DNA of 64,000 nucleotides from Bog-473 sp963736525 (GCA_963736525.1 CAVTPF010000023.1:39128-103127), one strand, 5' to 3'. Shown: positions 53,420 through 62,666, counted from the stretch's first letter. Notes: generated from the sequence alone by a model not told the origin. Program-made: numbers and translations.

Positions 53420-54184
53420 ATGAGGAGGGGCGCGAGAACCCTGCTGGTCCTGGCTTTGAGCATGTTCTCCGTGGCCAGCTTCACAGCTGCGGCCGCCGCC
53501 AGTGGATCGCCTCCTGCTCCCATCAAAGTTCGAGTCGTCCTGATGCAACACGCAGTCGTCGCTGGTCAGGCCATTCGGGGGACTGTCGTGTTGACCAATA
53601 CAACGACGAGAGAGATCACCGTTGGTACCTGCGCCGAGGACGGGTGGCTGGCGGTTGGCCTGAGCGGTCGCGTGGATTCCTACCCCTTCGGCAGCCTCTT
53701 GGTCGCGTGTGCCTCTACCGTCCAGCTGGCTCCCGGTGCCAACAGGTTCCCCGTGAAGGTCATCACCACCTATGCGGGCTGCATACAGCCTCAGCCCGCA
53801 GGGGGTTCGTCTACTACGCCGTTGTTGCCATGGTGCACCGTGGCCGGGTCACCTCCGCTCCCCGAGGGGCGGTACGCCACGAAGGTTCACATCGTCGGCC
53901 TCGCTGGCCTGACGCAAACCCCTAATCGCGTCGTTGTGCGACTGAAGTCAGTGACGAACCCCCCACCACTGGCGCCGTGTGCCGATGAACCCGGTGCCGC
54001 ATTGCCGCCCGTCACGGTTCCCAATGTCGTTGGGATGAACTCCCTGGCAGCGGCGTCGGTGCTCGCCAAGGTATGCCTGAATGCGGGGTATGCCAGCCCT
54101 GTCGGAAGCTTGGTCGGCTCGGAAACCCCCGTGATGGGCTCCACGGTGGCCGAGCATTCGACCGTGACACTGACCACTCGATGA
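53420..54184 (+). CDS. Secreted protein with C-terminal PASTA domain
   Basis: The 254-residue product has a signal peptide (TLLVLALSMFSVASFTAAAA) and a beta-sandwich-like middle (IKVRVVLMQHAVVAGQAIRG, TVVLTNTTTREITVG) with several Cys. One PASTA unit stands at the C-terminus (VTVPNVVGMNSLAAASVLAK, then VGSLVGSETPVMGSTVAEHS). PASTA domains bind peptidoglycan or beta-lactam-like ligands. The middle resembles intracellular-proteinase-inhibitor-like folds, which is tentative. A GTG three bases earlier (53417) is an alternative start. It diverges from the frameshifted gene at 53326. Confidence 0.75.
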   Translation: MRRGARTLLVLALSMFSVASFTAAAAASGSPPAPIKVRVVLMQHAVVAGQAIRGTVVLTNTTTREITVGTCAEDGWLAVGLSGRVDSYPFGSLLVACASTVQLAPGANRFPVKVITTYAGCIQPQPAGGSSTTPLLPWCTVAGSPPLPEGRYATKVHIVGLAGLTQTPNRVVVRLKSVTNPPPLAPCADEPGAALPPVTVPNVVGMNSLAAASVLAKVCLNAGYASPVGSLVGSETPVMGSTVAEHSTVTLTTR

Positions 54185-54326
54185 TGATGTGCGAATCGTC
54201 TCGCCGGTGGCCTCCTGGCTGCTCCACCTAGCCGGCGAAGTGGGGCATTTAGCCTCACCCTCAGCAATGGTCGACGGCGCGCGATATAGAGCACCTGCCG
54301 CTCACCAGATCCGTCGTTCGGGCGCG

Positions 54327-54650
54327 TCAGCCGTGACAATTGAGTGCTGTCGAGTTTGCACACAGATCGGACGATCGGTCGCGCTCGCTGCAAGCAGCAG
54401 AAGGTCTGAACTCTTGCGAGGAAGAGCGCGCTTCCAAGTCCATGGTTCCGATGAACTGCGAAGCCGCGAGCAGCGGGTGGACCGCGGAGCACGTGCCGTG
54501 CAGGTGGCCCGGGAGGGTGAGCTCCTCGGTGCGGCCGCCGGGCGCCTCCGCACCCTCGAGGACCTGCACATCGATCCCGGCTCGGGCGAGGCTGATCGCG
54601 GCGGCGAGGTCGTTCGGGCCCGAGCCCACGACGACGGCCCGGCGTCCCAT
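54327..54650 (-). pseudogene. Phytoene-desaturase-type FAD oxidoreductase, N-terminal stub
   Basis: MGRRAVVVGSGPNDLAAAIS, then LARAGIDVQVLEGAEAPGGR and TCSAVHPLLAAS match the first 70 residues of NAD(P)/FAD-dependent oxidoreductases of the CrtI/amine-oxidase superfamily, including G-x-G-x2-x3-A and E-x6-G-G-R. After LAASQF the frame loses resemblance and ends 35 residues later, so more than 80 percent of the gene is gone. The 3' side runs into a gene-poor 140 bp. Confidence 0.7.
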
Positions 54651-54787
54651 CGAGCCTCAACGTAGTGGGGGGGTAGGGGTGCCAGCACCACCGTCGCGTG
54701 GCGTGCCCGCATGGTAGCGCCGGGGCGCCGCGTGTGCGACAACTTAGGTGCAATGGGACGTTTTTCGGGCGGTTCGCGCGGCCGGTG

Positions 54788-57283
54788 ATGCGCCTCGCCT
54801 GGTACCGCTTTCGGACGAAGTTCTCCCACCGACGGGGCGGCTACCTCGCGATTGTCGTGCTGGTCGGGCTCGTCGGCGGCCTGGCGCTGGGCTCGATCGC
54901 GGCTGCACGGCGCACCGCCTCTTCCCCGGCGGTCTACTTCGCCAGCAGCGACCTCTCCGACCTGATCGGGGCGTCCGGGGTGCTCAACCCGACGATCGGC
55001 CTGAATTCCGGTTACGACCCTGCGCTGGTCCGGGAGATCTCCAGGCTGCCGTACGTGAAGCAGGTGCAGAGCCAGGCCGGGATCGACTTCCTACCGCTCA
55101 ACCGCAACGGCACTCCTCTGTACGCCCCGAACTTCTATCCGCCTTCCGCGGGCAACGGCTACGGGAGCATTGACGGCCTGTACTTCGACCAGGACAGGGT
55201 GACGGTGACGAAGGGTCGCATGGCCGACCGGAATCGCGCCGACGAGATGATGCTCACCGCCCAGGCGGCGAAAGCTCTCTACGTCCACGTCGGGAGCGTC
55301 CTGCCTGTCGGCATCTATACCAACGCCCAGACGCAGTTGCCCGCGTTCGGCACCGCCGCCGTGGCGCCCGTGCGCGTAATGGAGGAGAAGGTGGTCGGGC
55401 TCTTCGTCTTCCCCTCCACGATCGTCGAGGACGACGTCGATGTCGGCACCGGCCCGAACAACCTCTTCACCCCCGCGCTCACGCGCCAGCTGCTCGGGTG
55501 CTGCGTCAACTACGCCGAGAGCGGCGTGCAGGTGGAGGGAGGGCTCCGAAACGTGCCGAGGGTGGAGAGCGAGATAGCCCGGGTGCTGCCGGCAGGGTTC
55601 CCCGCCTTCATCACCACCCAGTCGCAGACATCGAAGGCGCAGCGGGCGATAACGCCCGAGACGATCGCCCTCGGGATCTTCGGGGGGATCGTCGCGCTCG
55701 CGGCGCTCCTCATCGCGGCACAGCTGATCGGCCGCGAGCTGCGGCTCGGCGCCAGGGAACGTGAGGTCATGCGGGCGCTCGGTGCAGGCCCGCGGGAGAC
55801 CTCGATCGACGGGCTCTTGGGCGTCCTCCTCTCGGTCGTGGTCGGCGCGCTCGTGGCGGCCGCGGTGGCGGTCGGGCTCTCGCCGCTCGCGCCCCTGGGA
55901 CCCTTCAGGCCCGTCTACCCCCATCCCGGCGTGAGCTTCGACTGGACCGTCCTCGGCTTCGGCGTGCTCGCGCTCGTGGTCGTGCTCGGTGCGATCGCGG
56001 CGTCCATCGGTTACCTGCACGCCCCGCACCGCGAGCTGCGACGTGTGCGCACGAGCGGCGGCCAGCCCTCGCGGGTCTGCACGGCCGCGGCCAAGGCGGG
56101 CATGGGTCTCCCCGCGACCACCGGCCTGCGCTTCGCCTTGGAGCCGGGATCCGGCACGGGCGCGGCTCCGGTGCGGTCCGCGATCCTCGGGGCAGCGATC
56201 GCGGTGGTAGCCCTCGTCGCCACCGTCACCTTCGGCGCGAGCCTCGACTCCCTGGTCTCCCACCCGGCCCTCTACGGCTGGAACTGGGACTACATGCTCG
56301 GGTCGACCAGCGACATCCCGCAGCAGCAGGCGACGACGAAGCTCGAACACGACCGCTACGTCTCGCAGTGGTCGGGGATCTACACCACCTCCTTGCAGAT
56401 CGACGGTCAGGCGGTGCCGGTCATAGCCGAGCGCCCGGGTGCGGCACTACAGCCGCCCGTGCTCTCGGGTCACGGGCTCGAGGGCGCGGGCCAGGTGGTC
56501 CTCGGCGCGGTCACCCTGGCGCAGCTCCACGAGCACGTCGGCGGCACCGTCGTCGTGACGACCGGGATAACGGCGCCCGCACGTCTGCGCGTTGTGGGTA
56601 CTGCTGCGATGCCCGCCATCGGCAGCACCGGCGTCCAGCACACCGAGATGGCAACGGGAGCGGTCCTCGCTGAAGAGCTCGTGCCCGAGGTCGATCGCAA
56701 CCCGTTCAACGTCCCCCTCACGGGCCCGAACGACATCCTCGTGCGACTCCGTCCGGGAGCCGACCGGACTGTGGCGAAAAGATCGCTCGAGCAGATAGCG
56801 AAGGCCACGAGCAACACGGCCAACTTCGGAGTCACCCTGACCGGGGTGCTGCGGCCCGCCGAGATCGTGAACTACCGCACCCTCGGCGCCACCCCGCTGA
56901 TCCTCGGAGCCGGGCTGGCCGCGGGCGCGGTGGCGGCGCTTGCGCTCACCCTCTTGGCGTCGGTCCGGCGCCGCCGTCGCGACCTGGCGCTGCTGAAGAC
57001 GCTCGGCTTCACCGGCCGCCAGCTCGCCGCCACCGTGGGGTGGCAGTCGACGGTCGCGGTGGCGCTCGGGACGATCGCCGGCGTCCCGCTCGGGATCGCC
57101 CTCGGCCGCTGGCTGTGGGACCTCTTCGCCCGTGACATCCACGCGGTCCCTTCCCCGAGCGTCCCCGCGATCTGGGTGACCCTCATAGCCCTCGGTGCTC
57201 TGGTGCTCGCCAACCTGGTGGCGTTCTTCCCCGGGCGCCTCGCAGCGCGTACCGAGACCACCGTGTTGCTGCATTCGGAGTAG
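54788..57283 (+). CDS. FtsX-type ABC transporter permease, orphan paralogue
   Basis: The 831-residue membrane protein has the same layout as the one at 49.2 kb. N-terminal WYRFRTKFSHRRGGYLAIVV leads into a first helix, then an extracellular domain, a core (ALGIFGGIVALAALLIAAQL, REREVMRALGAGPRE), a second extracellular domain, and a C-terminal core (RRRRRDLALLKTLGFTGRQL, AATVGWQSTVAVALGTIAG). The coupling segment L-L-K-x-L-G-F is present. The ATG follows a GTG directly. No ATP-binding partner is in the window. A truncated third copy begins eight bases after its stop, showing that these genes were tandemly repeated. Confidence 0.88.
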   Translation: MRLAWYRFRTKFSHRRGGYLAIVVLVGLVGGLALGSIAAARRTASSPAVYFASSDLSDLIGASGVLNPTIGLNSGYDPALVREISRLPYVKQVQSQAGIDFLPLNRNGTPLYAPNFYPPSAGNGYGSIDGLYFDQDRVTVTKGRMADRNRADEMMLTAQAAKALYVHVGSVLPVGIYTNAQTQLPAFGTAAVAPVRVMEEKVVGLFVFPSTIVEDDVDVGTGPNNLFTPALTRQLLGCCVNYAESGVQVEGGLRNVPRVESEIARVLPAGFPAFITTQSQTSKAQRAITPETIALGIFGGIVALAALLIAAQLIGRELRLGAREREVMRALGAGPRETSIDGLLGVLLSVVVGALVAAAVAVGLSPLAPLGPFRPVYPHPGVSFDWTVLGFGVLALVVVLGAIAASIGYLHAPHRELRRVRTSGGQPSRVCTAAAKAGMGLPATTGLRFALEPGSGTGAAPVRSAILGAAIAVVALVATVTFGASLDSLVSHPALYGWNWDYMLGSTSDIPQQQATTKLEHDRYVSQWSGIYTTSLQIDGQAVPVIAERPGAALQPPVLSGHGLEGAGQVVLGAVTLAQLHEHVGGTVVVTTGITAPARLRVVGTAAMPAIGSTGVQHTEMATGAVLAEELVPEVDRNPFNVPLTGPNDILVRLRPGADRTVAKRSLEQIAKATSNTANFGVTLTGVLRPAEIVNYRTLGATPLILGAGLAAGAVAALALTLLASVRRRRRDLALLKTLGFTGRQLAATVGWQSTVAVALGTIAGVPLGIALGRWLWDLFARDIHAVPSPSVPAIWVTLIALGALVLANLVAFFPGRLAARTETTVLLHSE

Positions 57284-57290
57284 CAGCGAG

Positions 57291-57437
57291 ATGTGTAGCT
57301 CGATCCAGCACTTCAAGTGGTACCGCTTCAGGTCCCCTCTTCACCGCCGCTGGGGCGGCTGTCTCACTGTGGCGCTGCTCAGCGAAGCCCGGATTCCCGC
57401 GCACCTAACAACAAGAACTTGTTTCAGTGACCCTTGA
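57291..57437 (+). pseudogene. Third FtsX-type permease, first 30 codons only
   Basis: IQHFKWYRFRSPLHRRWGGC then LTVALL aligns with the opening of the preceding permease (WYRFRTKFSHRRGGYLAIVVL). After about 57383 the frame is unrelated and stops at 57437. The rest of the gene, roughly 2.4 kb, is missing, presumably lost in the rearrangements around the insertion sequences. Confidence 0.7.
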
Positions 57438-57741
57438 CGTAGGGTCCGCCCCGAATCGGCGATCTGCGCTTGGGTAGGTGACCCGTAACGCGCGTGCCAC
57501 TGCGCGCCGACGAGTGCCCCAGTTTGACGCCGCCATATCCGAGTGGGGCATGACCCCGAGATTCGTACGGGGACACCCCTCCAGTCAATCGATTCGACCC
57601 CCGGCGGGCCCGCCCCGCGTGCGCGCCCGCCCCCGGTGGGCCCGACCGCCTGGTGGCGCCTCGAGTCCTGCCCCGCGCGGGGGTTTTCGTGGCCGCCCGC
57701 GCGGGGTCCCCTTGCCTTCTCACAAGGACGAAGTGGACCTT
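57438..57741. other. Gene-free GC-rich stretch
   Basis: No supported gene. 57590-57720 is very GC-rich with GGGCCCGCC and CGCGCGGGG blocks; CCCCGGTGGGCCCG (57631) also occurs at 40901. It precedes the interrupted HTH gene and may hold its promoter. Confidence 0.35.
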
Positions 57742-57889
57742 ATGGGACGGCTTTCAAACCCTCCCGACACTCTGGAATTCGTTGCTGAACAGGGGCTTCA
57801 TGATGCCTCTGCCGTTAATCAGACGGCGCCAAGGGCGCCGAGACGGGCCTCTGACTCTCCTAGAACCGACGATCCGAACAATAAGGGGA

Positions 57890-58747
57890 CTAGCGGATAG
57901 GTCGAGAATCGGGACTCCATCGGTCTCGCCAGTCGATGAGCTTGGCGGTGATGAGCAAGGCGACGACCAGGCAGAGCTGAGCATGGCGGTGTCGGCTTCG
58001 CCGATCGGTGTTCCGACGGAGCTGGCCGTAGTTGCTCAGCCACGAGTTGGTGCCCTCGACCACCCAGCGCAGCCCGAGCCGCATCGGTTGCTTCGCCGTG
58101 TTGGTGGCACCGGGTCTCGGGCGGAGCTGAATGTTGAGATCGTCGAAGCCGCGACCGGCGAGCTGGGCGCGGACTTTGGGGTAGTCGTAGCCCCGGTCGA
58201 GGTGCAGAGTCTCGATCTCTTCGAGCAGTCCCGCACGCGCCAGGTCGTCGAGGGTGGGGTCGAGCATCTTGACGTCGTTGCGGTTGGCGCCGTCGAGGGC
58301 CCAGCCGATCGGGATGCCGCGCGCATCGGTCGCGATTGACCACTTCCAGCCGAGTTTTGCCCGGTCCGTGGGGTTCTTACCCGTCCCCTCGCCGCCACAG
58401 GGTGCCTTGTGCAAGGACCCGTCGAGCGCCACTTCGGAGAGATCGAGACCGATGATGCGGTCATAAGCGTGTACGGCGTGCTGGCGCAATCCGTCGAACA
58501 CGCCGGCGACGATCCACTCGTCGCGGCGCGGTCGCAGCGTTGTGTCGGACACCTGGTACTCGAGGATCGCCTCGACACTCACCCACGAACAGCCAGTGAC
58601 CAGGCGGATGAGGATCCCCCAGAAGCACAGCCGGTCCGAGACCCGGGGCCGGTGACAACCCAAAGGGTGGTTCTCAGGAGTCGAAGGGATCAGGGGCTCG
58701 ATGACCGCCCAGACGGCATCTACCACTTCGGGCTCGAGTGCGCGCAT
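57890..58747 (-). CDS. IS5-family-like DDE transposase
   Basis: The 285-residue transposase has the three acidic landmarks of the IS4/IS5 group. First Asp in VALDGSLHKAPCGGEGTGKN, second Asp in LHLDRGYDYPKVRAQL (preceded by the G-A-N-R-N-D strand), and Glu in VVEGTNSWLSNYGQLRRNTD. The N-terminus (MRALEPEVVDAVWAVIEPLI) and CFWGILIRLVTGCSWVSVEA form the DNA-binding region. It cuts and joins at the element ends. ATG 58747 is used because the ribosome site GGAGGT lies just upstream, after the leader hairpin. The C-terminal SRPIR and stop are encoded by the terminal repeat. It is closely similar to the copy at 63101. Confidence 0.93.
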   Translation of the reverse strand: MRALEPEVVDAVWAVIEPLIPSTPENHPLGCHRPRVSDRLCFWGILIRLVTGCSWVSVEAILEYQVSDTTLRPRRDEWIVAGVFDGLRQHAVHAYDRIIGLDLSEVALDGSLHKAPCGGEGTGKNPTDRAKLGWKWSIATDARGIPIGWALDGANRNDVKMLDPTLDDLARAGLLEEIETLHLDRGYDYPKVRAQLAGRGFDDLNIQLRPRPGATNTAKQPMRLGLRWVVEGTNSWLSNYGQLRRNTDRRSRHRHAQLCLVVALLITAKLIDWRDRWSPDSRPIR

Positions 58748-58767
58748 TATGGGGGTGACCTCCACTT

Positions 58768-58818
58768 GGTCGTTGGTTGGGACGCACCCAGAATCAAATC
58801 TGGGCCATCACAACGACC
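58768..58818 (-). promoter_or_regulatory. Leader hairpin of IS copy 1
   Basis: Outer stem GGTCGTTG (58768-58775) with CAACGACC (58811-58818); apical stem CCCAGA (58787-58792) with TCTGGG (58799-58804). It lies between the terminal repeat and the transposase ribosome site. The same fold with different bases exists in copy 2. Confidence 0.7.
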
Positions 58819-59265
58819 GGTGGATGGTCACCTATCCGCGCGGCCCCTAAGGGACGGCTTTCAAACCCCACCGAGAGTTCGCACCACGGGGACGATGGAC
58901 GGGTGGACTCCCCCACCGCGCGCCGTTCCATGCGACGCCCTGGGCCGCCCGTCTTGCGTCGATTGACCCCTTCCCAAATCGAAGACGTAGTGGCCGGGTA
59001 TCAATCAGGCCGCTCGCTGGCCGACCTCGCTCAGGGGTTCGGCATCCACCATCGAACCGTGGCCGGCCACCTGGAACAGCGCGGCGTTGCTCGGAGGGTG
59101 AATCAGCCCAAGATGAGTCCAGCTGACGTCAGGTTCGCAGCCATCCGTTATCGAGCCGGTGAATCGCTCGCCACGGTGGGCAAGGTACTGAACGTCGATG
59201 CTTCAACCGTGCAGCGAGCTCTCAAGCGATCCGGCGTCATGATCCGACGGCGGCCCGGGCGGTGA

Positions 59266-59886
59266 GAAGATCGCTCTTGTCGCCAGTAGCCCTCGGCCTG
59301 CTGCGCCTTGAACTATCCCCGATGTCAGGAGAGCTGCTAACTGAAGCAAGCAGCCCGTTGATTATTCGCGAATCACGCGACCCGAGCCGGCGGTCTGGGC
59401 GACCCTGTGGCAACTCTGCAACCGTCAATAGGGACACGCAATCCAGCGAGGGCCGGGCCTCGGGTAAGAGATGTCAATCAAACCCGTCAGGCTCCAGCGG
59501 CCTCGCCGGGCTCGTCGTCTGGGCCGGCGACCATAGGCGCATCGAGCTCCCAGCCGTCGCCGGGACACAACGCCTTGGGGGCACCCACGCCGTCGGGGTC
59601 GTCGAGCTGGGCCCCCACCTCTTCGAGCTCGGCGCTGGCCCATCGCTCCATGGTCGTCGTGGCCCGCCTCGATCGTACGCCCGCGACCGATCCTCTGTTG
59701 CGGTGACGTGCAGCAAGCATCGGCCGCCCGAGAGATCCGGGTGTCGGTCCGGAACCGGCGGTCAGGGATAGCCAAACCGCTGTAAGCCGAATGACTGGTT
59801 CGGGATTCAAAGTGCCTGCCGCTCCAGCGTAGGGCACGTGCGACCGATGGCCCTCGTGGCGACGACCCCATAGCGATAATGCTGGA
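59266..59886. other. 621-bp gap between the HTH gene and the P-type ATPase
   Basis: No firm gene. On the minus strand a 54-residue acidic frame (59651 to 59487, MERWASAELEEVGAQLDDPD) has coding-like composition but no recognised family. The ATPase start is at the right edge. Confidence 0.35.
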
Positions 59887-62601
59887 GTGATGGTCCTGGC
59901 CGCGCGCCCTCCATTTACCGGGTTGGACCTGGCCGATGCTGCCGGACTCCCGCCCGAGGAGGTGCTATCGCGCCTCGGAAGTGGCCCTGACGGGCTTTCG
60001 TCCGACGATGTGGCAGACCGTCTACGACAGTTCGGACAGAACGTCCTCGGGGTGCACCAAGTGCGCGCCATCGCCGTCCTGTTCCGTCAGATCAGGAACC
60101 CGATCCTGGTCCTCCTGCTCGGGGCCGCATTGGTGTCGGGGCTGACCGGCGGGGGCACCAATGCGGTGATCATCGCGGTGATCGTCGCCCTCAGCGTCGG
60201 CCTGGGTTTCTTCAACGAGTACCGGGCCGAGATGGCGATGGCCTCTCTGCGAGCCCAGATCCGCCAGGACGCCGAAGTCCGGAGGGATGGACGGACCTGC
60301 AGGGTCCCCGTGACGAGCCTTGTGCCGGGCGACGTAGTGGCGCTCCGCTGCGGGGACCTCGTGCCGGCCGACCTTCGCCTATTGCGGGTTGACGAGCTTG
60401 AGTGCGACGAAGGCGTCCTGACCGGAGAGTCGATGCCGGTGGCCAAGTCGACGGCGCCCCTGACAGGTCGACAGCCGCAGGACCAGCCGGGTTGTGCCTT
60501 CATGGGGACGATCGTCCACGAGGGTTCGGCTCTCGGCGTGGTGGTCCAGACGGGTGTCCGCACCGCCTTCGGGCAGATCGCCGCGGGACTGTCCGAGCGT
60601 CAGGGCCAGACCGCCTTCGAATCGGGCTTGTCGCGGTTCTCGCGTTTTTTGTTCGCGGTGGCGGGCGTGCTCACGGCGTTCATCTTCGTCGTCAACGCGG
60701 TACTGGGGCGACCGATTATCGAAGCACTGCTCTTCTCCCTGGCCATCGCCGTGGGCATCGCGCCCGAAATGATGCCGGCCATCGTGACGGTCAGCCTCTC
60801 GTCCGGCTCGAAAGCCCTGGCCGCGAAGAAGGTGCTGGTGAAGCGGCTGGTGGCGATCGAGGACCTGGGCAATATCCAGATTCTCTTCACCGACAAGACG
60901 GGCACCCTCACCGAAGGTGCGATCACCTACGAGCGGGGACTCGACGCCACCGGGCAGCAAAGCCATCGCCCGCTACTGCTCGGGCTCGTGTGTAACGAGG
61001 CGGCGGTCACCGACGAGGGCCCAGTCGGCGGGAACGCGCTCGACCAGGCCCTGTGGTCTGCACCCGACGCGGCCCCGGAAGGGGAGATCGCCCACGAGGC
61101 CACCCGCTACGCGAGGTGCGGCGTCCTCCCCTTCGACCACGAGCGACAGCTGGGCTCGGTGCTGGTCGACAGTCCCGACGTTGGTCGGATCGTGGTCGCC
61201 AAAGGCGCACCCGAGACGGTCCTCGACCGCTGCGTGGATGTCCCCACCGACGCAAGGTCGACGCTCACCGCATTGTTTTCCGAAGGGGCCCGGGTTGTCG
61301 CCGTGGCCAGCCGTCCGGCCAGGGGCATCGATGCGCTCACCGCGGCAGACGAGCAGGGATTGACGTTGGAGGGCTTCTTGACGTTCGCCGACCGACCGAA
61401 AGTCGATGCCGGCGCCTCCATCGCCCAGCTCGAAGCGCTGGGGGTGGAGGTCAAGATCATCACCGGAGACAACGGCCTAGTGGCGGCCAAGGTGTGCTCG
61501 GAAATCGGGGTCGACTGCGCCGGCGTGCTCAGCGGAACCGAGGTCGAGGCGCTCGACGATGACGGGCTCGAGGCGGCGATCCTGACCACGACGGTGTTCG
61601 CCCGGATCAGCCCCGATCAGAAGTCCCGAATCATCAAGGTGGCCCGCCGCACCGGGAAGGACGTGGCGTTCCTCGGAGACGGGGTCAATGACGCCGTGGC
61701 GTTGCATCACGCCGACGTGGGGATCTCGGTGGACTCCGGAACTGATGTGGCCAAGGACGCCGCCGATGTCGTGCTGCTCGACAAGGACCTCGGCGTGCTG
61801 GCGGAGGGAGTCATGGAGGGCCGCCGCATCTTCGCTAACACCATGAAGTACGTCCTGATGGCAACATCCTCGAACTTCGGCAATATGTTCAGTGCAGCCG
61901 GCGCATCGGTGTTCCTGACCTTCCTCCCGATGCTGCCATCGCAGATCCTTCTCAACAACCTGCTCTACAACACCGGGCAGCTCGTCATTCCGACTGACCG
62001 GGTGGACCCCGAGGCGCTCGCCCGCCCGGCGGCGTGGGACATGAAGTTCATCCGGCAGTTCATGTCCGTGTTCGGTCCGGTCAGCTCGATCTTCGACTTT
62101 CTCACCTTCTGGGTGATGCTCTCGATTCTCCACGCTGGTCACGTGGAGTTCAGGACCGGCTGGTTCGTGGAGTCGATCGCCACCCAGACGCTTGTCATCT
62201 ATGTGATCCGGACCCGGCGGGTCCCGTTCTTCAAGAGCCGGCCCAGCCTTCCGATGCTGCTTGTGCCGACCGGGGCAGCCCTCATCGGCGCGATCCTGCC
62301 GTACACGGGGCTTGCGCACCTGTTGGGATTCACGCCCCTGCCAACGAACTTCTTCCTGCTGCTGTTTGGCATGGTCGTCGCCTACCTCTTGCTCGTCGAA
62401 CTCGCGAAAACCCGCTTCTACCGTGCCCCGCATGCCCGCACTCCCCGGCCTGCCTCCACGCACGTCGAACGATTGGAGCGGCGCATCCGCCGCCGGGCGT
62501 CCAAATTCATCCACTTTGCGGTCCAAGAAGTACCGCGCCGAGGAGGATCCAGGGAACGGGCCTCGCGGACTGGTGCTGTCGACACGCGGTCCGATGAATG
62601 A
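59887..62601 (+). CDS. mgtA: P-type ATPase, magnesium-translocating (MgtA-like) type
   Basis: The 904-residue pump has the full P-type layout. An N-terminal region is followed by paired helices (NPILVLLLGAALVSGLTGGG), the actuator loop with T-G-E-S (LTGESMPVAKS), AVGIAPEMMPAIVTVSLSSG before the phosphorylation site, and Asp336 in DKTGTLTEG. The nucleotide domain (VVAKGAPETVLDRC) and GDGVNDAVALHHADVGISVD follow, then six C-terminal helices (NMFSAAGASVFLTFLPMLPS). The PEMMP motif and length (about 900) match MgtA/MgtB Mg2+ importers rather than Ca2+ pumps. The start is GTG 59887 or the ATG right after it. It is transcribed alone and followed by a strong hairpin. Confidence 0.9.
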   Translation: MMVLAARPPFTGLDLADAAGLPPEEVLSRLGSGPDGLSSDDVADRLRQFGQNVLGVHQVRAIAVLFRQIRNPILVLLLGAALVSGLTGGGTNAVIIAVIVALSVGLGFFNEYRAEMAMASLRAQIRQDAEVRRDGRTCRVPVTSLVPGDVVALRCGDLVPADLRLLRVDELECDEGVLTGESMPVAKSTAPLTGRQPQDQPGCAFMGTIVHEGSALGVVVQTGVRTAFGQIAAGLSERQGQTAFESGLSRFSRFLFAVAGVLTAFIFVVNAVLGRPIIEALLFSLAIAVGIAPEMMPAIVTVSLSSGSKALAAKKVLVKRLVAIEDLGNIQILFTDKTGTLTEGAITYERGLDATGQQSHRPLLLGLVCNEAAVTDEGPVGGNALDQALWSAPDAAPEGEIAHEATRYARCGVLPFDHERQLGSVLVDSPDVGRIVVAKGAPETVLDRCVDVPTDARSTLTALFSEGARVVAVASRPARGIDALTAADEQGLTLEGFLTFADRPKVDAGASIAQLEALGVEVKIITGDNGLVAAKVCSEIGVDCAGVLSGTEVEALDDDGLEAAILTTTVFARISPDQKSRIIKVARRTGKDVAFLGDGVNDAVALHHADVGISVDSGTDVAKDAADVVLLDKDLGVLAEGVMEGRRIFANTMKYVLMATSSNFGNMFSAAGASVFLTFLPMLPSQILLNNLLYNTGQLVIPTDRVDPEALARPAAWDMKFIRQFMSVFGPVSSIFDFLTFWVMLSILHAGHVEFRTGWFVESIATQTLVIYVIRTRRVPFFKSRPSLPMLLVPTGAALIGAILPYTGLAHLLGFTPLPTNFFLLLFGMVVAYLLLVELAKTRFYRAPHARTPRPASTHVERLERRIRRRASKFIHFAVQEVPRRGGSRERASRTGAVDTRSDE

Positions 62602-62666
62602 TCGCGATCTGGTCAGCTCCGCTTCGGCGGCGCATCCCCGAATCCCGGGTCGGGGTGCCTGCGACT

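Larger units (their letters stand above)
57885..58847 (-). mobile_element. IS5-family-like insertion sequence, copy 1
   Basis: A 963-bp element with terminal inverted repeats GGGGACTAGCGGATAGGT (left) and GGGGCCGCGCGGATAGGT (right, read inward), 15 of 18 identical. It is flanked by the 3-bp direct repeat TAA (57882-57884 and 58848-58850). It carries one transposase on the minus strand whose final codons and stop lie inside the left terminal repeat. The target is the HTH gene. Confidence 0.92.
57744..58868. repeat. 18-bp direct repeat flanking the IS
   Basis: GGGACGGCTTTCAAACCC occurs at 57744-57761 and 58851-58868. It belongs to the coding sequence of the interrupted gene (Gly-Arg-Leu-Ser-Asn-Pro twice) and was present before the IS entered, since the IS target site TAA lies just left of the second copy. 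Confidence 0.85.
57742..59265 (+). pseudogene. HTH protein gene interrupted by an IS5-like element
   Basis: The left part runs from ATG 57742 (MGRLSNPPDTLEFVAEQGLH) to 57884, the right part from 58851 to 59265. If the IS and one copy of the TAA target duplication are removed, 143 + 415 = 558 bp join in frame into an intact 185-residue gene. The junction reads NNKGRLSNP and repeats the opening GRLSNP. The C-terminal part has two resolvase-type HTH units: LRRLTPSQIEDVVAGYQSGR with IHHRTVAGHLEQRG, and MSPADVRFAAIRYRAGESLA with VDASTVQRALKRSG. Confidence 0.85.

Noticed and set aside
54302..54829. A 175-codon minus-strand gene
   Set aside because: Arg/Pro/Ser-rich shadow of the FAD-oxidoreductase stub, which reads sensibly in a different frame.
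58777..58902. Start of the HTH gene inside IS copy 1
   Set aside because: That open frame begins in IS sequence by chance; the rebuilt gene starts at 57742.
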